A stretch of 64,000 nt of DNA, from contig JAVSML010001016.1 of the NCBI GenBank assembly GCA_038503035.1, forward strand, positions 62,001 through 126,000, written 5' to 3'. Positions within the stretch are counted from its first letter, which is position 1; each line of letters opens with the position of its first letter. The position numbers and the translations under genes were made by a program. Origin of the DNA: Crocodylus rhombifer. Taxonomy: Eukaryota > Chordata > Crocodylia > Crocodylidae. Positions 35,710 through 46,628 of this stretch are shown here, piece after piece. The notes beneath the pieces are model-generated. The model worked only from the letters and a program-made list of their open reading frames with translations, was not told the DNA's origin and made no database searches.

Positions 35710-36860
35710 GGCTAGATTGAAGCTCTCCTGTGGGAGAATTGACCAGGAGGTAAGGGTTCAGGAAGCTTTCCTTCTACCCCAGCACCAATATAAATTTCCC
35801 AGTGAAGCTATGTCTAGCATAAAAGTCTCCATTAATGCTTTGTAAGACCAGAATGTAATCATCGAGACTCAAACCACCTGTAACTCACTGATCTGGCCGG
35901 TGAAGACTAGATGGAGTGACTTGTAGACTATAAAGTGTTAAACTGTCACACTCCACCTTTGGTACCAATGATCACAAAATATCCAGAGATAATGGCTGCA
36001 ATTTCTAGTAGTGCCTAGTGGTTCTCAGTCCTGGACCTTACAAATGCATTCTTTGCAATACCAGTTGCAGGGAGTTGCTGGTATAAGTTTGCTTTTTTCT
36101 TTGACAGCTGATAGTACACTTTCACGCATCTTCCATAGGGTTTCAACAACTCCCCTGTATATTCCCATGGTTTTGTTACCCAAATGTGAGATGTGCTTGA
36201 TGATTGTGATAAGTGTAATATAATATCTTATATTGATGACATTCTAGTGACAGGAAGTACTAGAAAGGAATGTCTTGACCGCACTGAGAGAGCGTTGAGT
36301 GTACAGGATTTAAGATCAGCACAGCTAAGGCTCAATTGGTTCAGCAAAGTATTAAACACCTTGGGCTGGAACTAAGAGGGGATGGTAGGATTCCCAATGC
36401 TCAGAGAGTGGACTTAAGTTTGTAAGTTACAAGCACCCACTGACACTATTACACTCTGCAGTTTTCCAGGGATGGTTGGGTTCATCACAGAGTTCACCAT
36501 AAAGTTTGCAGAAGTTGTAGCACTCCTATACCATCTCCTAAATAAAGGAGTGCCATGAAAGTGGGGTCCAGAATATTATGAGGCCATTAAACAGCTTAAA
36601 ACCATTGTCACAAAGGCCCCAACCTTGGCATATTCTCATCTAGATAGCCCCTTTATTCTTGAGCTGGCAACAATTAACCTCTCTATTGGAGCTATTCTCT
36701 TGCAGGATCATGGCACTGGGAAGATACCAGTGGGCTATGCTTCCAGGACTTTGACAGCTGTTGAAAGGGAATTATCTTCATGTGAGTGAGAAATTCTGGC
36801 ACTTGTGTGCGCAGTCCAGCATTGGGAATGCCTCATGGGTATGGCACCCATTACACTTAG
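35710..36860 (+). pseudogene. Retroviral reverse transcriptase remnant
   Basis: Frameshifted RT. Recognisable parts in order are an IWPVK block (about 35890), LDLTNAFFAIPV with the motif A aspartate (about 36030-36065), YIDDIL with the catalytic YIDD at 36229-36240, and a thumb/connection segment with KAPTLAYSH and ILELATI (36600-36680) followed by ASRTLT (36735-36755). Stops and frame changes occur between every pair of motifs. The element also lacks a clean junction with the protease because of the LTR insertion. Inactive. Confidence 0.82.
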
Positions 36861-36869
36861 CCTACCAAG

Positions 36870-37386
36870 TATATATTGTCTAGAAAGATCAAAGATAGTG
36901 GACTGTCCCCTCCACATATCATGAAGTGGACCACTGAGCTGTTAAACTGTGACATTAATGTTGAAGTCATGAGAATCACCCCAGTGGCCCCATATGGGCT
37001 GTGTATAGATGGTGATAATCATGAATGCCCGCTTCCTGTGTCCATAGACAACCCTGAACCAGGAGATGTCTGGTACAGGAGGGGAAACCTATCTTCCTCA
37101 GGATCCTGGTACTATTACCTGGTTTTTAAATGAGTCCTCTTATCACATCAATGGAACAGCATATACAGGTTACACCACAATAAGAGTGTCATCTAATCAA
37201 AGTGTGGAAAAGGTTGTAAATGGAAGTTGTTTACCCCACTCAGCTCAGGCAGCCAAAATTACTGCAATCATTGTGGCATTAGAAAATACACCATCTGATC
37301 ATAATGTAGTAATTTTTTCAGATAGTGGTTGGACCATCCATGCATTGGTGGACTGGCACTCAATCTGGAAGCAAAAAGGATTTTGA
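36870..37386 (+). pseudogene. Retroviral RNase H remnant with altered active site
   Basis: Includes a tether (KWTTELL near 36920) and an RNase H fold from about 37130. The usual first catalytic Asp in the DGS motif reads Asn (HINGTA, 37150-37152). The usual Glu after the AQ-A block reads Lys (HSAQAAKITA, Lys at 37255-37257). The third Asp is kept (FSDSGW, 37321-37323). IWKQKGF closes the domain, as in retroviral RNases H. Enzymatically dead as written. Confidence 0.75.
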
Positions 37387-37689
37387 TCATTAGATGGTAA
37401 GCCTATTGCCCATCTGTTGAAACTGCAGCTTGCTTGGCATCCCACAGCACAACTGAGTTCAGTTCGACTGGGAAAGGTAGACCTGAATTTGATTTCAATA
37501 ATCACTGGATGCTGCTGCAAAGGTGGGAGGTAAATCTGGACCTATATAGACTATGCTCCAGATGGAGATTTCCCATATCTCAAAGAATACTCCAACTGTC
37601 CCTGACCGAATTAATTTAAGCGGCTTACAGGAAAGGGATGTTGAGATTTAAAAATTACTGGATCAAACGATATTCAGGAATTTTGCAGC

Positions 37690-38420
37690 AGACTCCGGGC
37701 TAGTTTTAGCCAGAAAGGAAGAAGATCCTCCCATCTGGGTTGTACCTAAGAGTATTTGGCATGAGTCTTACACATGCCCATGGGCATTTTGGAACTGATA
37801 AAACAGTTGCCCGATTAGAATTAACTGGCTGGTGGCCACACATCTGCAATGATGTTGAAAACTATATTAACAATTGTTTGCCTTGTGCTGCTAATAATGT
37901 GGACAGAAAGATGGTTAAAGAACCTTTAAGACACCAGCTTGTTGAGGGGCTGTGGTCCCATTTCCAAATAGACTTTATTAGACCACTGTTAAAAACAGCA
38001 AGAGGCAATCTTTATTGTTTAGTAATACTAGATTCATTTACCAAATGGATCGAGGCCTTCCCCACCAGGAATAATACTGCCAAGACCACAGCAAAGATAT
38101 TAAATCAAGGGAGTTTTCTCTAGATGGATTTCTCATTGTATTGATTCAGACCAGGGTCCTCATTTAGGTAACAACACCTCCATACTCCAGGCCATCCCCA
38201 AAGCTCTGGACAAGTGGAAAGATCTAATAGAATGCTCAAGACTTCCCTGTATAAAGTAGTACAGATGGCTGGAAAAGACTGGGACATGAAATTACCATTA
38301 ATTCTAATGGTCATCAGAGACAGTGTGGCAGTCCATGGAATCACACCTCGTCTGGCAATGGCTGGAAGGCAGATGCGTCTCCCAGGAAACTAATGGACAG
38401 AATCTGGGTTCACAGATAAT
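37690..38420 (+). pseudogene. Retroviral integrase remnant
   Basis: An HHCC zinc-binding domain is visible in the open segment 37740-38123: H-x3-H (HAHGH), then CLPC about 30 residues later. The catalytic core follows, with FQIDF and LDSFTKWIEAFPTRNNTAKT. A SDQGPH block (second core aspartate) appears just past a frame break near 38140. The C-terminal part is scrambled by stops. Clearly integrase; inactive. Confidence 0.83.
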
Positions 38421-38732
38421 TTCCAACTAAAGGTTTTAATAGACATGTGGGTCTAAAAGCTGGTAACAATGGTTCAGGAAATCCATCTTCACGTTGAGAA
38501 GACTCTAAGCTTGCAGCAGCAACAGCTGGACAAACAATTTGGACATCTAAGTGACCCCACAGAGTGGGAAATTGGCATGAAGGTAATGTAGAGTCATGCA
38601 TGAAAAACAGCACAGACTGTCCCCACACTGGCTTGAGCTGGTTCATATCATAGACAAAGCTAGCATAAGTCTATATTTAATAGAAAACAAGAAAGACCAA
38701 AAAAGCATTAACAAATGGATGCATTCTAGTAG

Positions 38733-39029
38733 ATGAAAAATCTGGAAGGGAAAAACAGACCCATAGATGTACGCGGTGTATTTTTATTAATCTGGTATGT
38801 TTATACTTTGGAGGTAAATGGAAGGCTGAATGTGTGGATCATGAGCATCTTCTTGATCCTGTTGATGCTGACCCAGCTTGTGACCTGTCACCCTGGAGGC
38901 TGCTCATGGCTCCACATAAAAGTCAATGATGCTACATCTGATCTACCCAAGTCTCCAGTTGTGGAGCTATCAGTTAGTAGGGAAAGCCAGGAACGCCAGC
39001 CTCAAATTGGGTTAGTATGTATAGTGTAA
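38733..39029 (+). pseudogene. Possible retroviral env or downstream trace
   Basis: A 98-codon open segment after the integrase remnant. It contains a hydrophobic stretch (SIFLILLMLTQLVTC) that could be a degraded signal peptide. There is no transmembrane subunit, furin site or other Env hallmark. It may be chance; listed because it sits where env would start. Confidence 0.25.
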
Positions 39030-39040
39030 ACAGATCGTTA

Positions 39041-40631
39041 TCTAAATACAATAAATGTCAGTAAAAATTACCAGAATTTTGTGCTCAGTAGAATGAAAAC
39101 ATGCCTTAGCATGGTGAGTGCACATAAAATTATGCATAATGCTGGAATTGCTTTAAAAAATATAGGGACATTGAGCTGAGATTATTTAAGTTACTCAGTA
39201 GATATCCAAAGATATTGCTAAATATTCTGAGCCAGAGTCTTCCCCTGTTTTTTTTATTTCTAAAATCCTATTGACTTATTTGGGTTGCATGAATGGAACT
39301 GAGACCACACTGTGATCTTCTTTAAGAGGTGAAAAGGAAAAGCCACATGTGTAATGGAGTGGAATTTCCAAAGTGCTTAACTTGGTTCCCATTTAATTTA
39401 ATGGAGAACAGAAGTTGATGAATGCTAAAGTTCATGTGAAAATCCCACCAAAAAAAAGAAAGAACTGAAAGTCATAGGGTATGAATGAAAAGCTGGGGGT
39501 TTTTTGTATGCCTTGTTCTGTCACATAAAACAGAAGATGTGCGGATACCTTTAAGAATGTTATGTAAACATTGTTACATTGGCTCAGGGAACATAAGCAA
39601 TGCATAGGGGGAGCATGTGCCCCACCCTAAGCTTGGCTGCTACTGAAGCCACCTCCAGCTTCTGTGGGTGGTCACTACCCCCCCCCCAACACCACGACTG
39701 GTGGCTATGGGTCATCCCCACTCGCTGCTATGGTGCCCCTCCAGTCTTGGGAAGCACTAGGCATTCATGCTGGGGAATGCAGGAGGGAACAGCTGTTGAG
39801 TATGCTAAGAAAGCTCTCTGAATAAACAAGCTTCATCATTCTATAAGTTTAACTCCTTGGTCTTTTGAGAATAACACAGAACGAACAGAGCAGTGAGCAC
39901 ATACGACCATGTCACTGTGCTACTCACACATGTTGCTTAAAACTTGGCAGCCAAAATGCAGCTCACAGGCTTCTGCCCCAAGAGCACAAACCCATCACCA
40001 CTTGGACTAGAAGACAGATTAAGCTGTTAGCAGCACCTAGCACATGCCATTTGTAGACTTTGTTATACTCAGTAGAGGACAGTAGCACATACGCACAAGC
40101 TAGGGCCTGATCCCAAGGTGAATTCTGTAAGATTGTAACCCTTTGCATGTATCAGGTTCACTGCAGGAGCAGTGCTTTGCCCCTCTCACTATATCTCAGT
40201 CTCTCACTATTGTGATTCTAGAATATTACAATGCTCAATTATCTTATGAAGTGAAAATTGTACACATACGTATATATTTTAACTCTATGTGGAAAGAAAC
40301 TGATGTAAGACAGTAAATCCTAGCTCTTGTTTGATATTCTATAACATAGTCATACTGCTCCACTTGAAATGAAGGATGTGTTTATTTGTAAGTGTTATGC
40401 AGGGCAGCTTACATCAAGTTGTAGCTACATGTAAATATATTAAGAGGTCTTCCCCAAGGCAATGATTTAAAACAAAACAATCATCCAAAGAGCTGGATTT
40501 TGATTCAGGTCTGTTCAGTGTCATGAACATATGGCATTTACTTCCTGTCTTTCATAAGTTTTATTCCTCTGTGCAACTCAGGGCTAAGAAATAGATTCTT
40601 ATTTTTCCATGTGTATGAATTTGGCCTGTAC
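39041..40631. other. Intron with a short MITE-like patch
   Basis: No retroviral 3' LTR was found here. At about 39597-39790 a patch begins 'gcatagggggagcatgtgcccc', related to the core in the arms of the foldback element and near 5690. The rest is unassigned AT-rich intron; a weak MIR-like trace lies near 40400-40560. Confidence 0.4.
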
Positions 40632-40639
40632 CTTTTTAC

Positions 40640-42045
40640 TAGAGGTGCACTGATACATCAGCCCATATCATATCAGTATTGATAAAAGGAAAATTGACAT
40701 TATTGGTAATTGTCTTTTTTTGGCTGATGTGGCTGATAATGTTGCTGATATATACCATGTGCATGCACACAGATATAGTATGCACATGGCCAGCAGTGCA
40801 GCCTGGCAGCTTGGAGAGCAGTGTCTGACCAGTAAGTCTGTGGGGGGGAAGAGGCGGAAGGGAGGGAAGGGGCATGGAGATGGCAGATTGAGGTACCTGC
40901 GTTGTGGGGGGAGTGGGGCTGGGGCAGGTGCTTCCTAGCTAGGGTGGACCATGGGATACAGCCATGGCTTATCCAGAGAGTGAAGAGGGGGTGGCTCCTG
41001 CTGCTGCATACACCCCTGGGGCAGGCATAGGGGGGCATGTGCCCCCCAGAACTGTGCATGGGATGAGGGTAAGCTACCACTGCATGCTCAGGGCCAAAGG
41101 CTGTGCCAGCCTCTTCCTGGTGTGGGGGAGAGGCCTGGGCCTGGGCTGTGCTCAGGGAAAGCCAGGTTGGGGGTGAGATGGGCAAGGGTGGCCCTAGGAG
41201 GGGGGGCTACAGTGAATTTTGGGATAGCTGTTGTTGTGTCTTATTGTGTTCTCCTTGCACTGTTCCTTTAAGACCAAAGCCTTCATGTTCAGCACTGCAG
41301 GGTTCAGTTTAATTTGTGGCAGTTTTTGCAGCACTGGGGATTTCATCTTCTCTGCCATGAGGAGCCAGAAGCATCTTGGTTCCTTCTTCTCCACAGGACT
41401 GGAGTGGGTCAAGTCAGAGGCAGAGCAAGTATAAGTTCTGCATACATCTACTGAGGGCAATTGTTGAGATCCACCCTGGATATGATTCCAGAGGGTTATA
41501 ATAATAAATAACTGTAGTTCAACCCAGGAGTGTCCACAGTGTTGTTGCTGAACTCACATCATATCACCCATAGCCCACCCGCCCCCCGTAATTCCCACTC
41601 CCAGTGTCACCACCACCCACCTCACCTGGCCCAAGCACAACGTGGGCCCAGACCCCCTACCATGAAAAGGATGCTGCAGCCTCTGGCCCTGAGTACACAG
41701 CAGCACATGCCACACATTAGGGGGGCCCTTGCCCCCCATGCCTCCCCCAGGGGTGTACGCAGTGGTGGGAGCCACCCCCCACTCCCCCCATGGAGCTCCA
41801 TTCCACACCCTGCCCCACCCCAGCTGTGCAGCACCACTCTCTCCCTCACTGTGAGAGTCTTAATCTGCCCCCCGCCATGCCCCTTCTCTCCCCCTGGCCC
41901 TTCCCAAACAACAGACTTACCAACTGGATGCTGCTCTCCATACTGCCAGGCTGCATATCAGCAATTGAATTGGCATTGGCTGATATGGCTCATTGATAAA
42001 TAGTCATCAGTGTTGGCCCAAAAAATCTTTATCAGTGCACCCCTA
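40640..42045. mobile_element. Foldback hAT-like element with long inverted arms
   Basis: A 1406-bp element with 16-bp terminal inverted repeats, TAGAGGTGCACTGATA and (reverse complement of the right end) TAGGGGTGCACTGATA. The flanks CTTTTTAC (40632-40639) and CCTTTTAC (42046-42053) match at 7 of 8. The inverted similarity does not stop at the termini: it continues inward for about 500-550 bp on each side. Examples are 'gcagcctggcag-ttggagagcag', 'ggtggctcc--c-ctgc-tacacccctggg' and 'actcagggcca-aggctg' in both arms. The unpaired centre is about 41240-41500. No transposase; all ORFs are GC-rich artefacts. Confidence 0.8.
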
Positions 42046-42053
42046 CCTTTTAC

Positions 42054-44200
42054 TCATTTGGTAAAATTACAATTAAATTTTTCAACAGCTGTCCTATGTG
42101 TTTTTTGTTTGGTTATTTTGTAACTTCTCTGGCTTTTTGAAGAGAGAGATATATGGGGATTATAAGCAACAAGGATTTGTTTATAGGATCTAAGTAAATC
42201 TGAACAGACATTATAACTCATTAAAGTTGCTGTAGCACTTTTGTGCATAAGTAACTAGGATGAATGGCCAAGTATTTACACTTATATATATTCAGATACC
42301 ATCAAAGACTCTTCAATGTGAAGGAATATGAACAGAAGAAACATGAAGATTACTTACAAATTAGATTAAGGGGCATAAAATGTAAGATAAATCATAAGGA
42401 ATCTCATTTCATTTTGCTCTATTTATAGGAAGTGCACTAGTGAGGAGAGATAATGTTCAAATTGAGTATAAAATGAAGATTTTGTTGACAGAATGTTAAA
42501 AGCTGCTGTAGCTTTGAGGTGGGTAAAGAATAATGACTGTACAGATTCATAATATTTGAGATTAGAATGTGCCACCACTGTATATTAATTTGATTGGGGA
42601 GATAAAGAGTACATAGTAATTAGAACGAGGATATGTAATTCAAGAAAAAGATAAAAGCAGTTTCAGGGGTAATCTTTTATCTCATTAATGATGAAGTATG
42701 GCATTTCTATCATTGTATTTGAGGTCTTTGCATTTAAATTGCTTGAAGATATCTCAATTCTTCAAGTGTAATGAATCTCTTTGTTTTAACATTAACTGCT
42801 GTTTCTAATTAATATGTTAATTATTCTTTTTTTCATAATTTATAGCATCTGTATAGACTAAGGAAGATTGAAGACTTTTATACATCAAAAGCAGAATGAA
42901 AAAGGAAACATATTTTCCAAGTCAAATAAATAACTAGTTAAAAAAAGTATTTGTTTGAGCACGTTGGCAAACTAGAAAATGAATTTGCTATCTCATTGAG
43001 AAATTCTGATATCCTGACATTTGTTTCATCCTTATTGCTGAATTTTTTCAGAATAAAGTGTTCTGAAGCATATTAACTTGGAAATGTCAAAAACAGAAAT
43101 TTCCCATACTTTCATTTAAAATGATTTATTTTTCATTTTGAATTGCTGACCTTTTTAATATACTGAAATATCAAAATTAGAGCTGTGAAAAAAGTGGAAC
43201 TTCCATACTGCAAAAATTCTGATATATCAGGTTTTTTTCCTCCCATCTTAAATCAGGATAACAAGTTTAAATATCAAACATTTTTGCAGATCAAAAAGGT
43301 CTAACATATCTATCTGATATGACTTCAACCAAAATATGGCATTTCAATCTGTTGCATTGACCCAGAGTGTTTTGTTTCAAGTTGTTTCAACATTACATTG
43401 TATTTTCTTACTTTGATCAGGTGTCAGATGCTCTCATTTTATATATAAGCTGGGTTCCACACCTAGAGGATGTCTCCTAAGATGTATCCATGATAGCCAT
43501 AAAACTTATATCATGCATAACCCTGCTCAGGCAAAAGTGATATTTCTTGTGAGGCTTTCTTGCCAGAGACTGTGGCCTACAAGAGAGAAGTGCAGTAGCA
43601 TAAATCTAAACTGAAATTCCCATGAGAAAATATATCATAGTATGAAAATAGCACTTAATGCTAAACTGATCTACAATTAAACACTTCAGGTTAGCTCAGC
43701 AAGATAAAATACTTTGATTCTGGTCAAAATGACATGAGATAGTTTGACTTGGTTTTCCCAATGGAAACTGTATTTTCCATCAAAAATCATTCCCATGAAA
43801 AGGTCCTGAACAGCTTTAGTCAAAAAGTTAATTCAAACAACAAAAAAATGTGTGGGTGGGTGTGTAGGCTGGTGTGGATATGTGGATAAAAACCTTTTCC
43901 AGGAAAATGTTAGTTCCAATGAAAATATAAACATATATATTATTCATTCATTGGAATCAATATTTTCCTGCAAAAAGTTTAGGTTGACAAATACCCCTCA
44001 TTTCTCACACATAAACCTTCTTTTGATCCTCTTTTCAGTAAGTACATTGCACATGTCAACACAATTGCTTATAAAGTTTATATGCAGCACAGTCTGAGTA
44101 GACTAAACCCCCAGAACTCTTGGAATGAAAGCCTTTTCCCACTGAAATGAATAAGAGTTTCTTCATTAACCTCTATGCAGCCAACCTAGTATTCTTTACC
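42054..44200. other. AT-rich intron, no recognised feature
   Basis: Long AT-rich stretch without coding, RNA or recognised repeat features. Confidence 0.5.
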
Positions 44201-44967
44201 TCTGACTTTGGCTGTGCCTCAGACTCATGCTGTAATATCAGGCAAAATGGCAGATCTGGCCAGCAGACAGATCTCATTTCCCATCAGTCCCTACCCACAT
44301 AACTTGGGCCAGTCTCCATGGAGACCCCAGCTGCAGCTGCTCTGTGATAGTGCAAAGCTGGGATTGCCATGGAGAATGGTCCTAGCCATGCTGGCAGGGC
44401 AGAGCAGGGGGCTGCTCCGGAGCCATTGGTATCTTGCAGCAGGGGTAGCTTGGTCAGGGCTAGGGCAGAGCCATGATCTGAAGCCTGCATGCTCTGGGAA
44501 GTACACACAAGAGCTCCCCACAACTAGACCAGGGCTGGTGACAGAGTGTGAGTGGGAGCATAAACCAACCCGGGGGTGTAATATGCCTCAGCCCCACCCA
44601 GAGACAGCACCTACAAGCCACAGCTGCAGCTAAAGTACATAGTGGGCTGGTAGAAGCCGGTGAGTGTGGGGCCCCTCCTCTGGCACCAGGTGCAGCTCAG
44701 GAGTCTCTGCTCCTCGGCACTGATTGGGGCACCTGACAGGCACCTGGCAGTTTCCTGCTACTTCAGGCAGATGGTACAGGCAGCTGCTGGTGATGAGGAA
44801 GAGGTGTCATGCGGCCATGCAGCACATCCTGGCTGATCCCTGGGGGGTGCTGCATGGGGGCTGCTCCCAGCTGAGTCCAGCCTCTACTCTACCTACTGGG
44901 AATAGGGCCTGTCTGAAGGCCTCCACGCTGTCGTGCCCTGTCATCAAGCCTTCTGGCATGCATGCGT

Positions 44968-45007
<40 letters not shown>

Positions 45008-45862
45008 CAATCCCATAGAGCCTGGGAGCCCTGATAGTAGGGCAGGACAGAACAGCATGAAAGACTTTGGCCAGGCTTCATCCCCCATGGGCAGAGGGTG
45101 GACAAGCCACACTCAGGCTCTGGCTCCAGCCCCTGCTGGCACTGCGGGGCACACTGGGCAGAAACAGACCTGCCCACCCACCCACTTCTGCGTGGCAGGC
45201 CTTGGGTATACCATATTTCATGTAGTGCCAAGAGCAGACAGGCAGGACAGCTTCCACCCACCATTCTCTGCAGCACCTGGGAGATAAGTGTCTAGACCAC
45301 AGCCCCTAGGCACCACATGCCAGCAGAGGCCAGGGCCCAAGTGCAACTTGCCTAGGGCTTGTGGGTGACCATTTCTCTGGCCACCATGCAGTGCCAGGCA
45401 GGCAGGTGGATGGGTCTGCTTCCACTCTGTGTCATCCACAGTGCCAGTAGAAGCTGGAGCCAGGGCTGCTGCCCACAGCAGAGGGCAGGTCCTGAGTATG
45501 GCTCACCCAGGGCCTACTCCACAGTGCCACTGCCTGTGCCACCTGCCCACAGGCTAGATAAAATCAATTGGTGGCCTGGACCCAGGCTGCAGACTATATT
45601 TTACCCATTCTTTCTCTACAGTTATTCCACCCAAGTTGAAGTCTTTCAGTATCCCAGGATGCAGTGGTCCCTGCCAAGTCAGAGTAAGCAGGAATGCTGA
45701 GGTACAGTGCCTTGCCCCCCGGGCACATCTGGCAGAGTGAGCACCACAGCCCTGGATTGACTGGTGGCCACAGTGCCTCCTGTAGTTGCTCATACTGGCT
45801 CTACTCTGTTCCTACTGGGCACAGCAGAGCCAGTATGAGTACCTGGTGGCTGCGTAGTGCCT
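44201..45862. other. GC-rich intron patch, unassigned repeat likely
   Basis: A GC-rich block with many long but unrelated ORFs on both strands, typical of composition rather than coding. It includes an alternating purine-pyrimidine tract at 44956-45005 and a perfect 14-bp hairpin (45789-45802 with 45826-45839, CTCATACTGGCTCT). The older CR1 begins right after it, and the same sequence type resumes at 50706, so the CR1 inserted into it. Confidence 0.4.
44956..45005. repeat. (CA)n microsatellite with GCATGC lead, alternating Pu/Py
   Basis: Fifty consecutive bases alternate purine and pyrimidine: a GCATGCATGCGTGCATGCGC lead followed by about 14 CA units. A simple repeat with Z-DNA-forming composition. 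Confidence 0.95.
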
Positions 45863-46628
45863 TATGCCATAAGCAGGAGGAACTGTCACTCCTGCTAGGA
45901 AATAGGGAATATGATCTTGTCAGAATAATGGAGGAGACCTGGTGGGACACCATGCATAACTGGGCTGTATGCATAGAGGGCTACAGTCTGCATAGAAGGG
46001 ATCAGGTAGGGAAGAAGGGAGGAGGTGTAGCTCTCTATGAAAAGGAGCGGTATGCCTTCTCGGAGACCCAAACTGATTTGTGAGAAGAGCAACTAGAGAC
46101 CCTGTGGGTCAAGCTATGGAGGGGATGAGAAGGGGAGATTTGACAGTAGGCATCTACAACAGACTGCCACACCAGAAGAAGGAGCTGGATCTGGAAATGT
46201 CAAGAGAACTCATGGAGGCTGCACTTTAAAGGGACATGGGTGTCATGGGTGACCTCAATTACCCTGACGTCTGCGGGTACTCAGCCAGATCTGACAAGTC
46301 ATGTAGGTTTTTGACCTATGTGGAAGAACTTTATTTAGTACAGGAGGTGAACAGGCTGACCAGGGGCAAGGCTTTGTTGGATTTGGTTCTAACCAAAGGG
46401 GATGACCCAGTGGGAGATCTGAGGATTGAGGGTAATCTGGGAGATTATGATCATGAGGTGATAGAATTCATTATCCATTGTAGGGCAGGGAAGTCAGCCG
46501 TAGAACAGAGGTGCTTGAATTCAGGGAGGCTGGCTTCAATGAGCTTAGGAAAATAGTGGGAGAGACCCTATGGGAAGAGGGACTGGAGGGGAAAGGAATT
46601 CAGGAAGAGTGGTCATTCCTCAAAGGAG

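Larger units (their letters stand above)
30255..39040 (+). mobile_element. Decayed endogenous retrovirus, interrupted by CR1 and a solo LTR
   Basis: A plus-strand retrovirus remnant with the canonical order: gag-like, protease, reverse transcriptase, RNase H, integrase, possible short env trace. All domains carry frameshifts and stops, and the RNase H site has lost two of its acidic residues. The region is split by a minus-strand CR1 (31396-33234) and by an unrelated solo LTR (34720-35704). Excluding these, about 6 kb of retroviral sequence remains. Its own LTRs were not identified, so the outer limits are approximate. The pol motifs (YIDDIL in RT, HHCC and DSFTKW in integrase) fit a retrovirus; I cannot settle the class. 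It is not capable of producing virus. Confidence 0.85.

Noticed and set aside
39600..39821. Retroviral 3' LTR after the integrase/env remnant
   Set aside because: No TG...CA ends, no counterpart upstream; it looks instead like a MITE-like patch.
44724..45287. 187-codon plus-strand ORF
   Set aside because: GC-rich patch with similar-length ORFs on the other frames and strand and a CA microsatellite translated through it as His-Thr repeats.
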